The notes beneath the pieces were generated by a model. The model had not been told where the DNA came from. It did not search any database and saw only the letters and a program-made list of their open reading frames with translations. A DNA stretch of 64,000 nt. Origin: Owenweeksia sp965214115 (GTDB lineage Bacteria > Bacteroidota > Bacteroidia > Flavobacteriales > Schleiferiaceae). The position numbers were made by a program, and so were the translations under genes. Each line of letters begins with the position of its first letter. The stretch's first letter is position 1. Location: assembly GCA_965214115.1 (NCBI GenBank), contig CBDCAU010000003.1, positions 1 to 64,000 of the forward strand. The letters are read 5' to 3'. Positions 24,808 to 32,553 of this stretch are shown piece by piece.

Positions 24808-27800
24808 ATGAAGAAATCAAGATTCTCCGTCGCCGCAGCGATGGCTTTGACGTTTTGCGGCCTCTCGGGGCTAGCCCAAGCGGGCGATTCCACCCAATTA
24901 TTCCCAACCTCCGTAACCACCACTTCCCAAGAAACGGCGCACCCCGCCGATAATGGTTTTGACCAAAACCCCGCCACCAAATGGCGCAGCTTGGCACCCC
25001 TGCCGGCCGGCTACCAAGCGCGGGCCGATCAGAACCTGCTGCTGAACCTTGTCACCGGCTTCAGCTCCAATTCCTTCCAGCCCAACCTGCCGGCCGCCAA
25101 TGACGGTTCCGTGGCCACGGGGGGATGGATAGAATCTGCCGGCGGTCCACACTGGGTGCGCGCGGATTTGGGGCAGAACCAGTTTATCCATTTGATAAGC
25201 CTAAAGTTGAAAGCCAACGACGAGGTGGAGATCTACGGTTATACTGCATCTAAAAATGAGATCCTGCTCGGAAAATACCTTCCGTCTGAAAGCTACTCCG
25301 TAAAACATTTTGACATAGGCCAAAATTTCATTCGCATCGAATTGCGCAGTGTGCGGCCCTACCTCCTGTATGAATTTGCGGCCACCGCCTCACCGCTGTT
25401 CGAGGATTTGACGGTGGATTTTGGCGTCCCGAAAAATTTGAAGAGCGTCCGGTCCCATTTCCGCAACACCCAGTGGGTGGATTCGGCGCAAGTGTGGGTG
25501 AGCGATGACCAAGCCACGTGGCAATTGGCCGCACGCCCCAACCCGAAATCGTATTTCCCTACGGTGGACGCCGTTTCGCTAACGGGCTGCTACCGCTACG
25601 CCAGGGTGCGCTGCTTCATCAAAAAGCAAGACCACGCCCGCGGCGAGCTGGTGGATATGGCTTTCTTTGGCGGCAACACCGGCTGCACGATTGTTCCGCC
25701 GCCGCCCGTGGTTTGGGACCGCAATGCCGGCTTGGTTTCTTCGCCCCTGGAAAATGCCCATATCGTGGCCACGTCCACCAACCCTGGCTACCCCGTGGAG
25801 AACGTGCTGGATGAAAACAACGCTACATCTTGGCGCTCCCTGCCGCCCTATCCCGACGGCTATATCGCGCGTCCCGACCGTAACTTGCTGCTGAACAACG
25901 GCGCTGGTGGCCAATTCTCCGCTTCCTCCGCCGTCAATGCAGCGGTTTTTACGGATGCGGTGACTTACAATTTCCAAACAGTAAACCAAGGCGCGGGCAA
26001 CGCTTGGGTACGTTATGATTTTCCGTCGCTGCAAAAGGTGTTTCTGATCAGCTTGCGCGCAGGGCAGTTGTCCTCCGATGTAAATATTTATGCCCATAAA
26101 GCCAATGGCGACTCGGTTTTGGCGGCTACCTACTCCGCCACCGACGCGGGCTTGGAGCGCTACACCATCGACCAAAAGGTAACCGCGCTTTCGCTGGTTT
26201 CCGCTGGTTCGTTTCGTTTGTATGAATTGGCCGCGCTGCCTCAGCCTGCGTGGGAAGACATTGTTATCGACTTTCAAACCCCGCAGGAAGTGGCTGCCGT
26301 TTATACCCGTTACCAAAATTCAAACTGGGTGGATTCTTCGGAGTTTCAGGTCAGCTATGACAGCATCACTTGGACCACCGTGGCCAAGCCGAATGTGAAA
26401 ATTTACCACGATGTCTCTTTCTTGGCCGACCCCGTGCTGACCGTGCGATATGCGCGCATCCGTTCCTATTTGAAGAATGCCAACAATATCCGCGCGGAAC
26501 TGCGCAAGCTGGACGTGCGCGACCAAGGCGGGATATACGGCGCGATGGCTCCTGCCAAGCCCGCCACTCGCCCGCTGAAAGACTTGATGGGCACCACCGG
26601 CATTTTTGAATGGGAACAAGGCAAAGCCACGGAACTGATCGACAGCACGGGCGGGCCGCTGCTCTATTCGCGGGTGGCCACGCTAGGGCGCAATTATCAA
26701 GATATGGACTGGGACACGCAAGATCCCGATGTGACCCCAGACTATGATGCGATGCCCGGTTCGCTGCGCTTTTGGTGGCTCGATTGGGATCGCGAATACA
26801 GCGCTTGGAAAGCCGGCGGTCTGGACGTGCAGGCCTGCATCGTTTTCAACCAAGCTGAGCAGCCCCAGAACGTATGGGACAACCCCTACCAAGCTGCTTA
26901 CAATTATGGCTATGCCTACGCGCGGCATTTCGGCCCCACCTTTGGCACTGGCAATGTGGAAGTGATGGAAATCGGCAACGAGCCGCGCACCTACGACACT
27001 ACTTTTTATAGAACCGTGCTGGAAGGAATGGCCAAGGGCGCTTACGATGGCGACTCGGCAATGGTGGTGCTGCCCTGCGCCCTGCAAGCCGCCGACCCCC
27101 ATCGCGAAACCTCCACTTCTGGCAATTATATGGGCGCGCGCCTCACTCCGGTGGCCGCCCAGTTTTTGGATGGGATCAAAGAACACCATTATAGCTATGT
27201 GCTCGATGAAAAGACCGGACAGCGCCGCGCCACCTATCCCGAAGACCCGCGCTCCATTTTCCGCGAGATGATTTCGGGACTGCGCTTCCGCGACGTGAAT
27301 ATGCCCGGCAAAAAATTCTACCTGAGCGAATGGGGCTGGGACAGCGACGGCGGCGGCCTGCCCTGCACCCACGGCGAATGCGTCACCGAGCAGGTGCAGG
27401 CCATCTATGGCGCGCGTGGCCTGTTTATGCTCGACCGCCTCGGCATCGACCGTTCCACTTGGTTCAAATTTGCCAATACCAACGGGGGCGCGCTTTATGG
27501 GCGTACGGGGCTTACCGGCCCCGTGGCTTTGGGTTCGCCCATCAAGAAGGTGTTCGTCAATTTTGAGAACATCAAAAACCGCTTGGGCGATTCCTATTTC
27601 CTGAACGAACTGCACCAAGACTTGGACGCTTGGGTGATGCTATACGGCGATGCGGCGGGCAACCCCACCCACGTGGTGGCGTGGCGTCCCATCGATGCAA
27701 ATAACGCGGCTACTTTGCCCGTTTCGGTGCAGGTAGGCCTGCCGGCGGATTCGGCTTGGCTGCTGGACGGTGCGCAGGCCGGCGGCACACCCACCGCCTT

Positions 27801-28200
27801 GCCTTCCTACTCCGGCGGTTTTATGAATATGACGCTTTCCGCCACGCCTGTTTTGATTGAATTGGCGCAGCCCGTTTCGCCCATCGCGAAAAGTGCGGCA
27901 CGGGTAAATCCGGAAGAAAACGCCGGCCCCCAAGCAGACGTTTTCCCGAATCCCAACAACGGCAGATACAATCTGCAAGTAATGCTGCCCTACGAAGCCA
28001 AGGTGGAGGTGCGCATTTTCAATACCAATGGGCAACAGCTTTCCCAAGCGGATCTGGGAGATTTGGCCGCCACCAACCACGTGCTGCCGCTCGACGGGTC
28101 AAGTTTGACGCCCGGCTATTATTTCGTGGAAATCCAATTGAAAGGAATCGGCACCAATGAAGCACACACTCTACGCAAGCCGATGCTCATCGTACGCTAA
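24808..28200 (+). CDS. T9SS-secreted multi-discoidin clan-A glycoside hydrolase-like protein
   Basis: 1130 residues: signal peptide (about 1-25, GLAQAG), then two consecutive F5/8-type-C-like modules of about 280 residues each (about 28-295, starting TTTSQETAHPADNGFD; and about 305-580, starting ATSTNPGYPVENVLD). The hydrolase domain spans about 595-1020 with E725 in EIGNEPRTY (acid/base) and E841 in LSEWGWDSDG (nucleophile). A T9SS type A sorting domain closes it (VFPNPNNGRYNLQVM ... PGYYFVEIQL). It is a paralogue of the 845-residue protein at 2236-4773, differing by an extra binding module. Probably a surface or released polysaccharide hydrolase; substrate unknown. Confidence 0.87.
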   Translation: MKKSRFSVAAAMALTFCGLSGLAQAGDSTQLFPTSVTTTSQETAHPADNGFDQNPATKWRSLAPLPAGYQARADQNLLLNLVTGFSSNSFQPNLPAANDGSVATGGWIESAGGPHWVRADLGQNQFIHLISLKLKANDEVEIYGYTASKNEILLGKYLPSESYSVKHFDIGQNFIRIELRSVRPYLLYEFAATASPLFEDLTVDFGVPKNLKSVRSHFRNTQWVDSAQVWVSDDQATWQLAARPNPKSYFPTVDAVSLTGCYRYARVRCFIKKQDHARGELVDMAFFGGNTGCTIVPPPPVVWDRNAGLVSSPLENAHIVATSTNPGYPVENVLDENNATSWRSLPPYPDGYIARPDRNLLLNNGAGGQFSASSAVNAAVFTDAVTYNFQTVNQGAGNAWVRYDFPSLQKVFLISLRAGQLSSDVNIYAHKANGDSVLAATYSATDAGLERYTIDQKVTALSLVSAGSFRLYELAALPQPAWEDIVIDFQTPQEVAAVYTRYQNSNWVDSSEFQVSYDSITWTTVAKPNVKIYHDVSFLADPVLTVRYARIRSYLKNANNIRAELRKLDVRDQGGIYGAMAPAKPATRPLKDLMGTTGIFEWEQGKATELIDSTGGPLLYSRVATLGRNYQDMDWDTQDPDVTPDYDAMPGSLRFWWLDWDREYSAWKAGGLDVQACIVFNQAEQPQNVWDNPYQAAYNYGYAYARHFGPTFGTGNVEVMEIGNEPRTYDTTFYRTVLEGMAKGAYDGDSAMVVLPCALQAADPHRETSTSGNYMGARLTPVAAQFLDGIKEHHYSYVLDEKTGQRRATYPEDPRSIFREMISGLRFRDVNMPGKKFYLSEWGWDSDGGGLPCTHGECVTEQVQAIYGARGLFMLDRLGIDRSTWFKFANTNGGALYGRTGLTGPVALGSPIKKVFVNFENIKNRLGDSYFLNELHQDLDAWVMLYGDAAGNPTHVVAWRPIDANNAATLPVSVQVGLPADSAWLLDGAQAGGTPTALPSYSGGFMNMTLSATPVLIELAQPVSPIAKSAARVNPEENAGPQADVFPNPNNGRYNLQVMLPYEAKVEVRIFNTNGQQLSQADLGDLAATNHVLPLDGSSLTPGYYFVEIQLKGIGTNEAHTLRKPMLIVR

Positions 28201-28223
28201 AAACTGCCGCAAATTTTGAAGTG

Positions 28224-28266
28224 AAAAGGCCGTCCCGACGCTGATGTCGTGAACGGCCTTTTTTTG
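28224..28266 (+). terminator. rho-independent terminator after the secreted hydrolase
   Basis: Outer stem AAAAGGCCGT / ACGGCCTTTT with an inner CGAC/GTCG hairpin, followed by T5. It lies 24 bases past the stop. Confidence 0.88.
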
Positions 28267-28297
28267 TAAAATTTTTATAAAAAAAAGCGAATCCGCC

Positions 28298-28948
28298 TTA
28301 CGAAAACGCCTCGTCCAAAAAATGCACGAACGGCAGCGCGGCTTGGTAGGTTGCGGTTATTTTTTGGATAATGGAATCGTCCGTCATTTCTTTATTGTCA
28401 AATTTTTGCCCGATGGTCAAATCCTGCTTGCGGAGAAAATGGATGAACTCGTGGTCGGCGGAATAATCGCGTGGCGAGGTTTTCAGTTCGCGGCCGTCCA
28501 GTGTCCCAAAGTATTTTTTGAAATCTTTGGAATCCACGAATTTCTGCAAATCTTCGCCCGCGCGGTCAATTTGGGCGCGCACTTTGTCCAAGGTTTCTTT
28601 TTGCGGATGGTAAATGCCCGTGCCCACAAAATTGGCGTTCGGTTCGATGTGGACGTAAAAGCCCGCCTTCTTTTCGCCTCGGTCGATGCCCACCCCAAAA
28701 TGTGTTTTGTAAATGGGTTTGTCCGGCTGGAACCGGCGGTTGTTGTTGATGCGCATCAATGACTTTTTCGGGTCGCTCATCGGCATCGTTTCGATGGTCG
28801 CAAAACTCTTGTAAAGCGCATCCGCAAAGGAAATCACGTTATCGCGCTGCGTTTTGTAGCGGCTGCGGTTTTCGTCCATCCATTCTTTGGAATTGTTTTT
28901 TTTCAAATCCCGCAAAAACTGGAAAGTTTCGGATGTTAGATAGCCCAT
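28298..28948 (-). CDS. DUF2461-family protein
   Basis: 216 residues matching DUF2461 (TIGR02453 type) along the whole length. The start is FLRDLKKNNSKEWMDENRSRY; a conserved centre holds MRINNNRRFQPDKPIYKTHFGV and GFYVHIEPNANFVGTGIYHP; the end has the LKTSPRDYSADHEFIHFLRKQDL block. The family is widespread and of unknown biochemical function. No signal peptide. It lies convergent to the hydrolase gene, with a terminator between. Confidence 0.9.
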   Translation of the reverse strand: MGYLTSETFQFLRDLKKNNSKEWMDENRSRYKTQRDNVISFADALYKSFATIETMPMSDPKKSLMRINNNRRFQPDKPIYKTHFGVGIDRGEKKAGFYVHIEPNANFVGTGIYHPQKETLDKVRAQIDRAGEDLQKFVDSKDFKKYFGTLDGRELKTSPRDYSADHEFIHFLRKQDLTIGQKFDNKEMTDDSIIQKITATYQAALPFVHFLDEAFS

Positions 28949-29032
28949 TTTGATTTACGATTTATTCGATTTACGATTGGGCGAAGGTAGTTTTTGGATT
29001 TTCTTTTAAGACGAGACTAAGTGGGGGAGAGG

Positions 29033-29415
29033 GGACATTTTCACATAGGGCATATAGAAATTTTAACATAGAAACATATAGATTTTTGATGAAAAACAAA
29101 AGACCTTGCAGGATTTCAAAACCTGCAAGGTCTCTCTCCGATAACTATGTGAAACTATGTGCCGCCGCTCCCTATGTGGCCTATGTGAAAAAAAATCAAG
29201 CAACGGCGTAGCCGTTCCCGCCAAGCGCATTTTCACGTTGGGGCACATAGAATTTTTCACATAGAAACATATAGATTTTTGATGAAAAACAAAAGACCTT
29301 GCAGGTTTTCAAAACCTGCAAGGTCTCTCTCCGATAACTATGTGAAACTATGTGCCGCCGCTCCCTGTGTGTCCTATTGAAATAAATCAGGCAACGGCGG
29401 AGCCGTTCTCAACGG
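29033..29415. repeat. two tandem copies of a ~193-bp palindrome-rich repeat
   Basis: Copies at about 29033-29225 and 29226-29415. Each contains an ACATAGAAACATATAG run, the palindrome GACCTTGCAGGTTTT-CAAAACCTGCAAGGTC (first copy with one change), the pair ACTATGTGAAACTATGTG, and the small palindrome AACGGC-GTAGCCGTT. The second copy overlaps the end of metG, whose last eight codons are made of repeat sequence. The palindrome recurs at 31571-31602 and, in a variant form, near 63.95 kb. Confidence 0.85.
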
Positions 29416-31432
29416 AATCACTGGGCCGCGCAAACACCAACTTCCCGTCTGCATCCTCCGCCATCAAAATCATCCCTTTCGATTCCACGCCACGAATTTT
29501 GCGCGGGGCCAGATTTACCAAAACCGAAACTTGCTCGCCCACGATTTTTTCAGGGTCAAAATGCTCGGCGATGCCCGAAACGATGGTGCGGGTTTCCACG
29601 CCAATATCCACTTTCAATTGCAACAGTTTATCGGTTTTCGGCACTTTTTGCGCTTCAAGAATCGTCCCGATGCGGATGTCCATTTTTTGAAAATCGTCAA
29701 AAGAAATTTCGTCTTTCAAAGCGGGTAGTTTTTTGGGATTAGCACTTTTCTCATTTTCGATTTTGGAGGATTCCAATTTTTGCAATTGCGCCTCAATTTG
29801 CTCATCTTCAATTTTTTGAAAAAGCAAATCGCCTTTTTGGATTTGGGTATTCGGAAACAAAAACTTGCGACGGACGCAGGCTTGCCATTCCATCAAATCC
29901 AAACCCAAATAGCCGCGCAAAGCCGACGATGAAAACGGTAAAAACGGCTCGCCCAATTGCGAAAGTTGCGCGCAAACCTGCGCCGACACGTATAAAATGG
30001 TGGCCGCCCGCGCTTCGTCCGTTTTGATTTTTTTCCACGGTTCTTCCTCCGTCAAATATTTATTGCCGGCGCGTGCCACTTCCATAAATTTGGAAAGCGC
30101 CTCGCGGAAACGAAATTTTTCAATGGAATTTCCCACTGTTTCCGGCGCGTTTTCCACCGTTTTCAAAACCGCCAAATCCACCTCCGAAAAATCGCCCGGC
30201 GCGGGGATTTTCCCATCGTAATATTTCTGCATCAACACCAAAACGCGGTTCACGAAATTCCCAAAAACCGCCACCAATTCGTTGTTGTTGCGCGCCTGAA
30301 AATCCTTCCAAGTAAAATCGTTGTCTTTGCTTTCGGGCGCATTCGCGCAGAGGGTGTAGCGCAGCGCATCTTGCTGGCCTTCAAAATCTTGCAAATATTC
30401 GTGCAGCCACACCGCCCAGTTCCGGCTGGTGGAAATCTTTTGGCCTTCCAAATTCAGAAACTCGTTGGCGGGCACTTGCTGCGGCAGGATAAATTCGCCG
30501 TGTTCCATCAGCATCGCAGGGAAAATGATGCAGTGAAAAACAATGTTGTCCTTCCCGATAAAATGGACGAGTTCGGTATTTTCATCTTTCCAATATTTCT
30601 CCCAATCCGCGCCCAGCAAAGCTTGGGTGGCCGAAATATAGCCGATCGGCGCATCGAACCAAACGTAGAGTACTTTGCCGTCGGCTTTTTCCAGCGGCAC
30701 TTTTATTCCCCAGTCCAAATCGCGCGTCATCGAACGGGCCTGCAATCCGTCGCTGTCTTCCAGCCAACTCATACATTGACCGTAAACGTTTGATTTCCAG
30801 TCTTTATGGGATTGAATATATTCTTTAATTTTTCCCGAAAGATGGTCGAGCGGCAAAAACCAATGGGTGGTTTTTTTGGTAATTGGCTTTGCCCCGCTCA
30901 GGCGCGATTTCGGCTCAATCAAATCATTGGGACTGAGCGAAGTACCGCAGTTTTCGCATTGATCGCCGTAGGCTTTTTCGTAGCGGCAATTCGGGCACGT
31001 CCCCTCGATGTAGCGATCGGCCAAAAATTGCTCGGCCTCGGGGTCATAATACTGCTCGGTTTCCTTTTCGGTAAAACAGCCTTTTTCATACAATTTCAAA
31101 AAGAAATCCGAGGCCGTTCGGTGGTGCGATTCCTCGGAAGTGCGGTGATACACATCAAAAGAAATCCCAAAATCCGCGAAAGCGTCGCGCATCAAAAAAT
31201 GATATTTATCCACGATTTCTTGCGGCGAAACACCCTCCGCTTTGGCCTTCATAATAATAGCCACGCCGTGTTCGTCGCTGCCGCAGATAAATTTGGCATC
31301 CGCGCCCTTTTGGCGGAGGTAGCGCACATAAATATCCGCCGGCAGGTAGCAGCCCGCCAAGTGGCCAATGTGTACGGGGCCGTTGGCATAAGGCAAAGCG
31401 GCGGTTACGGTATGTCGTTTTGGGGAGGGCAT
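29387..31432 (-). CDS. metG: methionyl-tRNA synthetase
   Basis: 681 residues from the ATG at 31432. Class I catalytic core with PYANGPVHIGHLAG (HIGH motif), a zinc-knuckle insert with two CxxC pairs (CPNC, CENC), and KISTSR as the KMSKS loop. An anticodon-binding alpha-helical domain leads to a C-terminal EMAP/Trbp111-type tRNA-binding domain (about 575-681, MDIRIGTILEAQKVPKTDKLL). It charges tRNA-Met. A TTG 51 bases upstream is in frame, but the predicted promoter TACTTTTG (31454-31461) lies between it and the ATG, so the ATG is chosen. The final VENGSAVA is encoded by an intergenic repeat that has run into the gene end. Confidence 0.96.
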   Translation of the reverse strand: MPSPKRHTVTAALPYANGPVHIGHLAGCYLPADIYVRYLRQKGADAKFICGSDEHGVAIIMKAKAEGVSPQEIVDKYHFLMRDAFADFGISFDVYHRTSEESHHRTASDFFLKLYEKGCFTEKETEQYYDPEAEQFLADRYIEGTCPNCRYEKAYGDQCENCGTSLSPNDLIEPKSRLSGAKPITKKTTHWFLPLDHLSGKIKEYIQSHKDWKSNVYGQCMSWLEDSDGLQARSMTRDLDWGIKVPLEKADGKVLYVWFDAPIGYISATQALLGADWEKYWKDENTELVHFIGKDNIVFHCIIFPAMLMEHGEFILPQQVPANEFLNLEGQKISTSRNWAVWLHEYLQDFEGQQDALRYTLCANAPESKDNDFTWKDFQARNNNELVAVFGNFVNRVLVLMQKYYDGKIPAPGDFSEVDLAVLKTVENAPETVGNSIEKFRFREALSKFMEVARAGNKYLTEEEPWKKIKTDEARAATILYVSAQVCAQLSQLGEPFLPFSSSALRGYLGLDLMEWQACVRRKFLFPNTQIQKGDLLFQKIEDEQIEAQLQKLESSKIENEKSANPKKLPALKDEISFDDFQKMDIRIGTILEAQKVPKTDKLLQLKVDIGVETRTIVSGIAEHFDPEKIVGEQVSVLVNLAPRKIRGVESKGMILMAEDADGKLVFARPSDSVENGSAVA

Positions 31433-31453
31433 TTTCAATATAAAAAAGGCGTG

Positions 31454-31461
31454 CAAAAGTA
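31454..31461 (-). promoter_or_regulatory. -7 promoter element of metG
   Basis: TACTTTTG on the minus strand matches TAnnTTTG, 21 bases before the ATG at 31432. It excludes the upstream TTG as start. Confidence 0.6.
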
Positions 31462-31570
31462 GCGGAAGCCTACCAACCTTCAAGGCCCGTTAACCCCTGC
31501 CTATTGGCAGACGGGCTCAAAGGTGAAATGTGAGGCGAATAAACCGGACGCCGAAATACTGGCTGTGGAA

Positions 31571-31602
31571 GACCTTGCAGGTTTCAGAAAACCTGCAAGG
31601 TC
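31571..31602. repeat. dispersed palindrome GACCTTGCAGGTTT...AAACCTGCAAGGTC
   Basis: A single 32-base palindrome of the family also present twice in 29.0-29.4 kb, located between the divergent metG and DUF3109 genes. Nothing else is seen in 31462-31729 apart from a TACTTTCC element near 31673. Confidence 0.8.
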
Positions 31603-31729
31603 TCGGCGCTTAGACGGGTCGTTTGTGGAATACCGTTGGTCAGCTCGCGCGCAGTCGAGACCTTTGCGCTCCTACTTTCCATTCCAACATCAATCGTAAA
31701 TCGTCAATCGGAAAAATCGTAAATCGCCA

Positions 31730-32329
31730 ATGCTCTCCATCCAAGACACTTTAATTTCCGAAGACCTCCTCGAAAAAGATTTCGTCTGCGACCTGAGCAA
31801 ATGCAAGGGCGCCTGCTGCGTGGAAGGCGATGCGGGTGCGCCGCTGGAAGACCCGGAAGTGAAAATCTTGGCCAAAATTTACGAAGATGTAAAACCCTTT
31901 TTGCGCGAAGAAGGCATCCGATCCATCGAGGAACAAGGCACGGCGGTAATCGACGAAAGCGACGGCGAACCCGTGACACCCTTAGTAAAAGGAAAAGAAT
32001 GTGCCTACGTCATTTTTGATGAAAAGGGCGTGACCAAATGCGGCATCGAAAAGGCGTGGGAAGCGGGCGCGACGGATTTCCGCAAGCCGGTGTCTTGCCA
32101 TTTGTTCCCCGTGCGGATTTCCAAATACGAAGGCTACGATGCGGTGAATTATCAAAAAATTGAGGTTTGCGCGCCCGCCTGTGAACTGGGAAAATCTTTG
32201 GAAGTGCCTGTTTATAAGTTTGTTAAAGATGCGTTGGTACGGAAATATGGGCCGGATTGGTACGAGGAATTGGACGAGGTGGCGAAGGTTTGGCCGAATC
32301 CATCTGACAATGGGAGAATGGGACAATGA
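31730..32329 (+). CDS. DUF3109-family cysteine-rich protein
   Basis: 199 residues of the DUF3109 family, near its usual length. The cysteine pattern is complete: CDLSKCKGACCVEGD (about 20-34), GKECAYV (about 88), CGIE (about 101), KPVSCHLFPVRI (about 120-131) and CAPACELG (about 147-154). The set resembles an Fe-S or zinc cluster site of the YkgJ type. Function is not established. The last residues (NPSDNGRMGQ) run into a repeat-rich zone, so the true C-terminus may once have been slightly different. Confidence 0.88.
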   Translation: MLSIQDTLISEDLLEKDFVCDLSKCKGACCVEGDAGAPLEDPEVKILAKIYEDVKPFLREEGIRSIEEQGTAVIDESDGEPVTPLVKGKECAYVIFDEKGVTKCGIEKAWEAGATDFRKPVSCHLFPVRISKYEGYDAVNYQKIEVCAPACELGKSLEVPVYKFVKDALVRKYGPDWYEELDEVAKVWPNPSDNGRMGQ

Positions 32330-32553
32330 GAAGATTGTTGTCCCGTTGGACCAGATTTGATGGATGGCGTAGAACCGCACGGCCGTGCGGTTCACCCCAA
32401 AATGATTATTGTTTGAATTGTACGGCGATTTTATCGCCGCGCGGTTTCGACACCTCGTGGTTTTCGATTCAATTATCATAAAATCCTTCGGCGATTTTTT
32501 GGTTCAATCGTAGTAGAATCGCACGGCCGTGCGATTCTACGAGGCCTGCGGTT
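32330..32553. repeat. palindromes between DUF3109 and nrdA
   Basis: Two large palindromes centred on CGCACGGCCGTGCG: 32372-32393 (arms GAAC/GTTC) and 32513-32540 (arms GTAGAAT/ATTCTAC). A third, less regular one (GCGGTTCTATGAACCGC, about 32548-32564) touches the nrdA stop. The same GCACGGCCGTGC core occurs in frame inside the nrdA 3' coding region. Confidence 0.85.

Noticed and set aside
26466..27618. Minus-strand ORFs opposite the second secreted hydrolase
   Set aside because: Shadows of the plus-strand gene; no domain.
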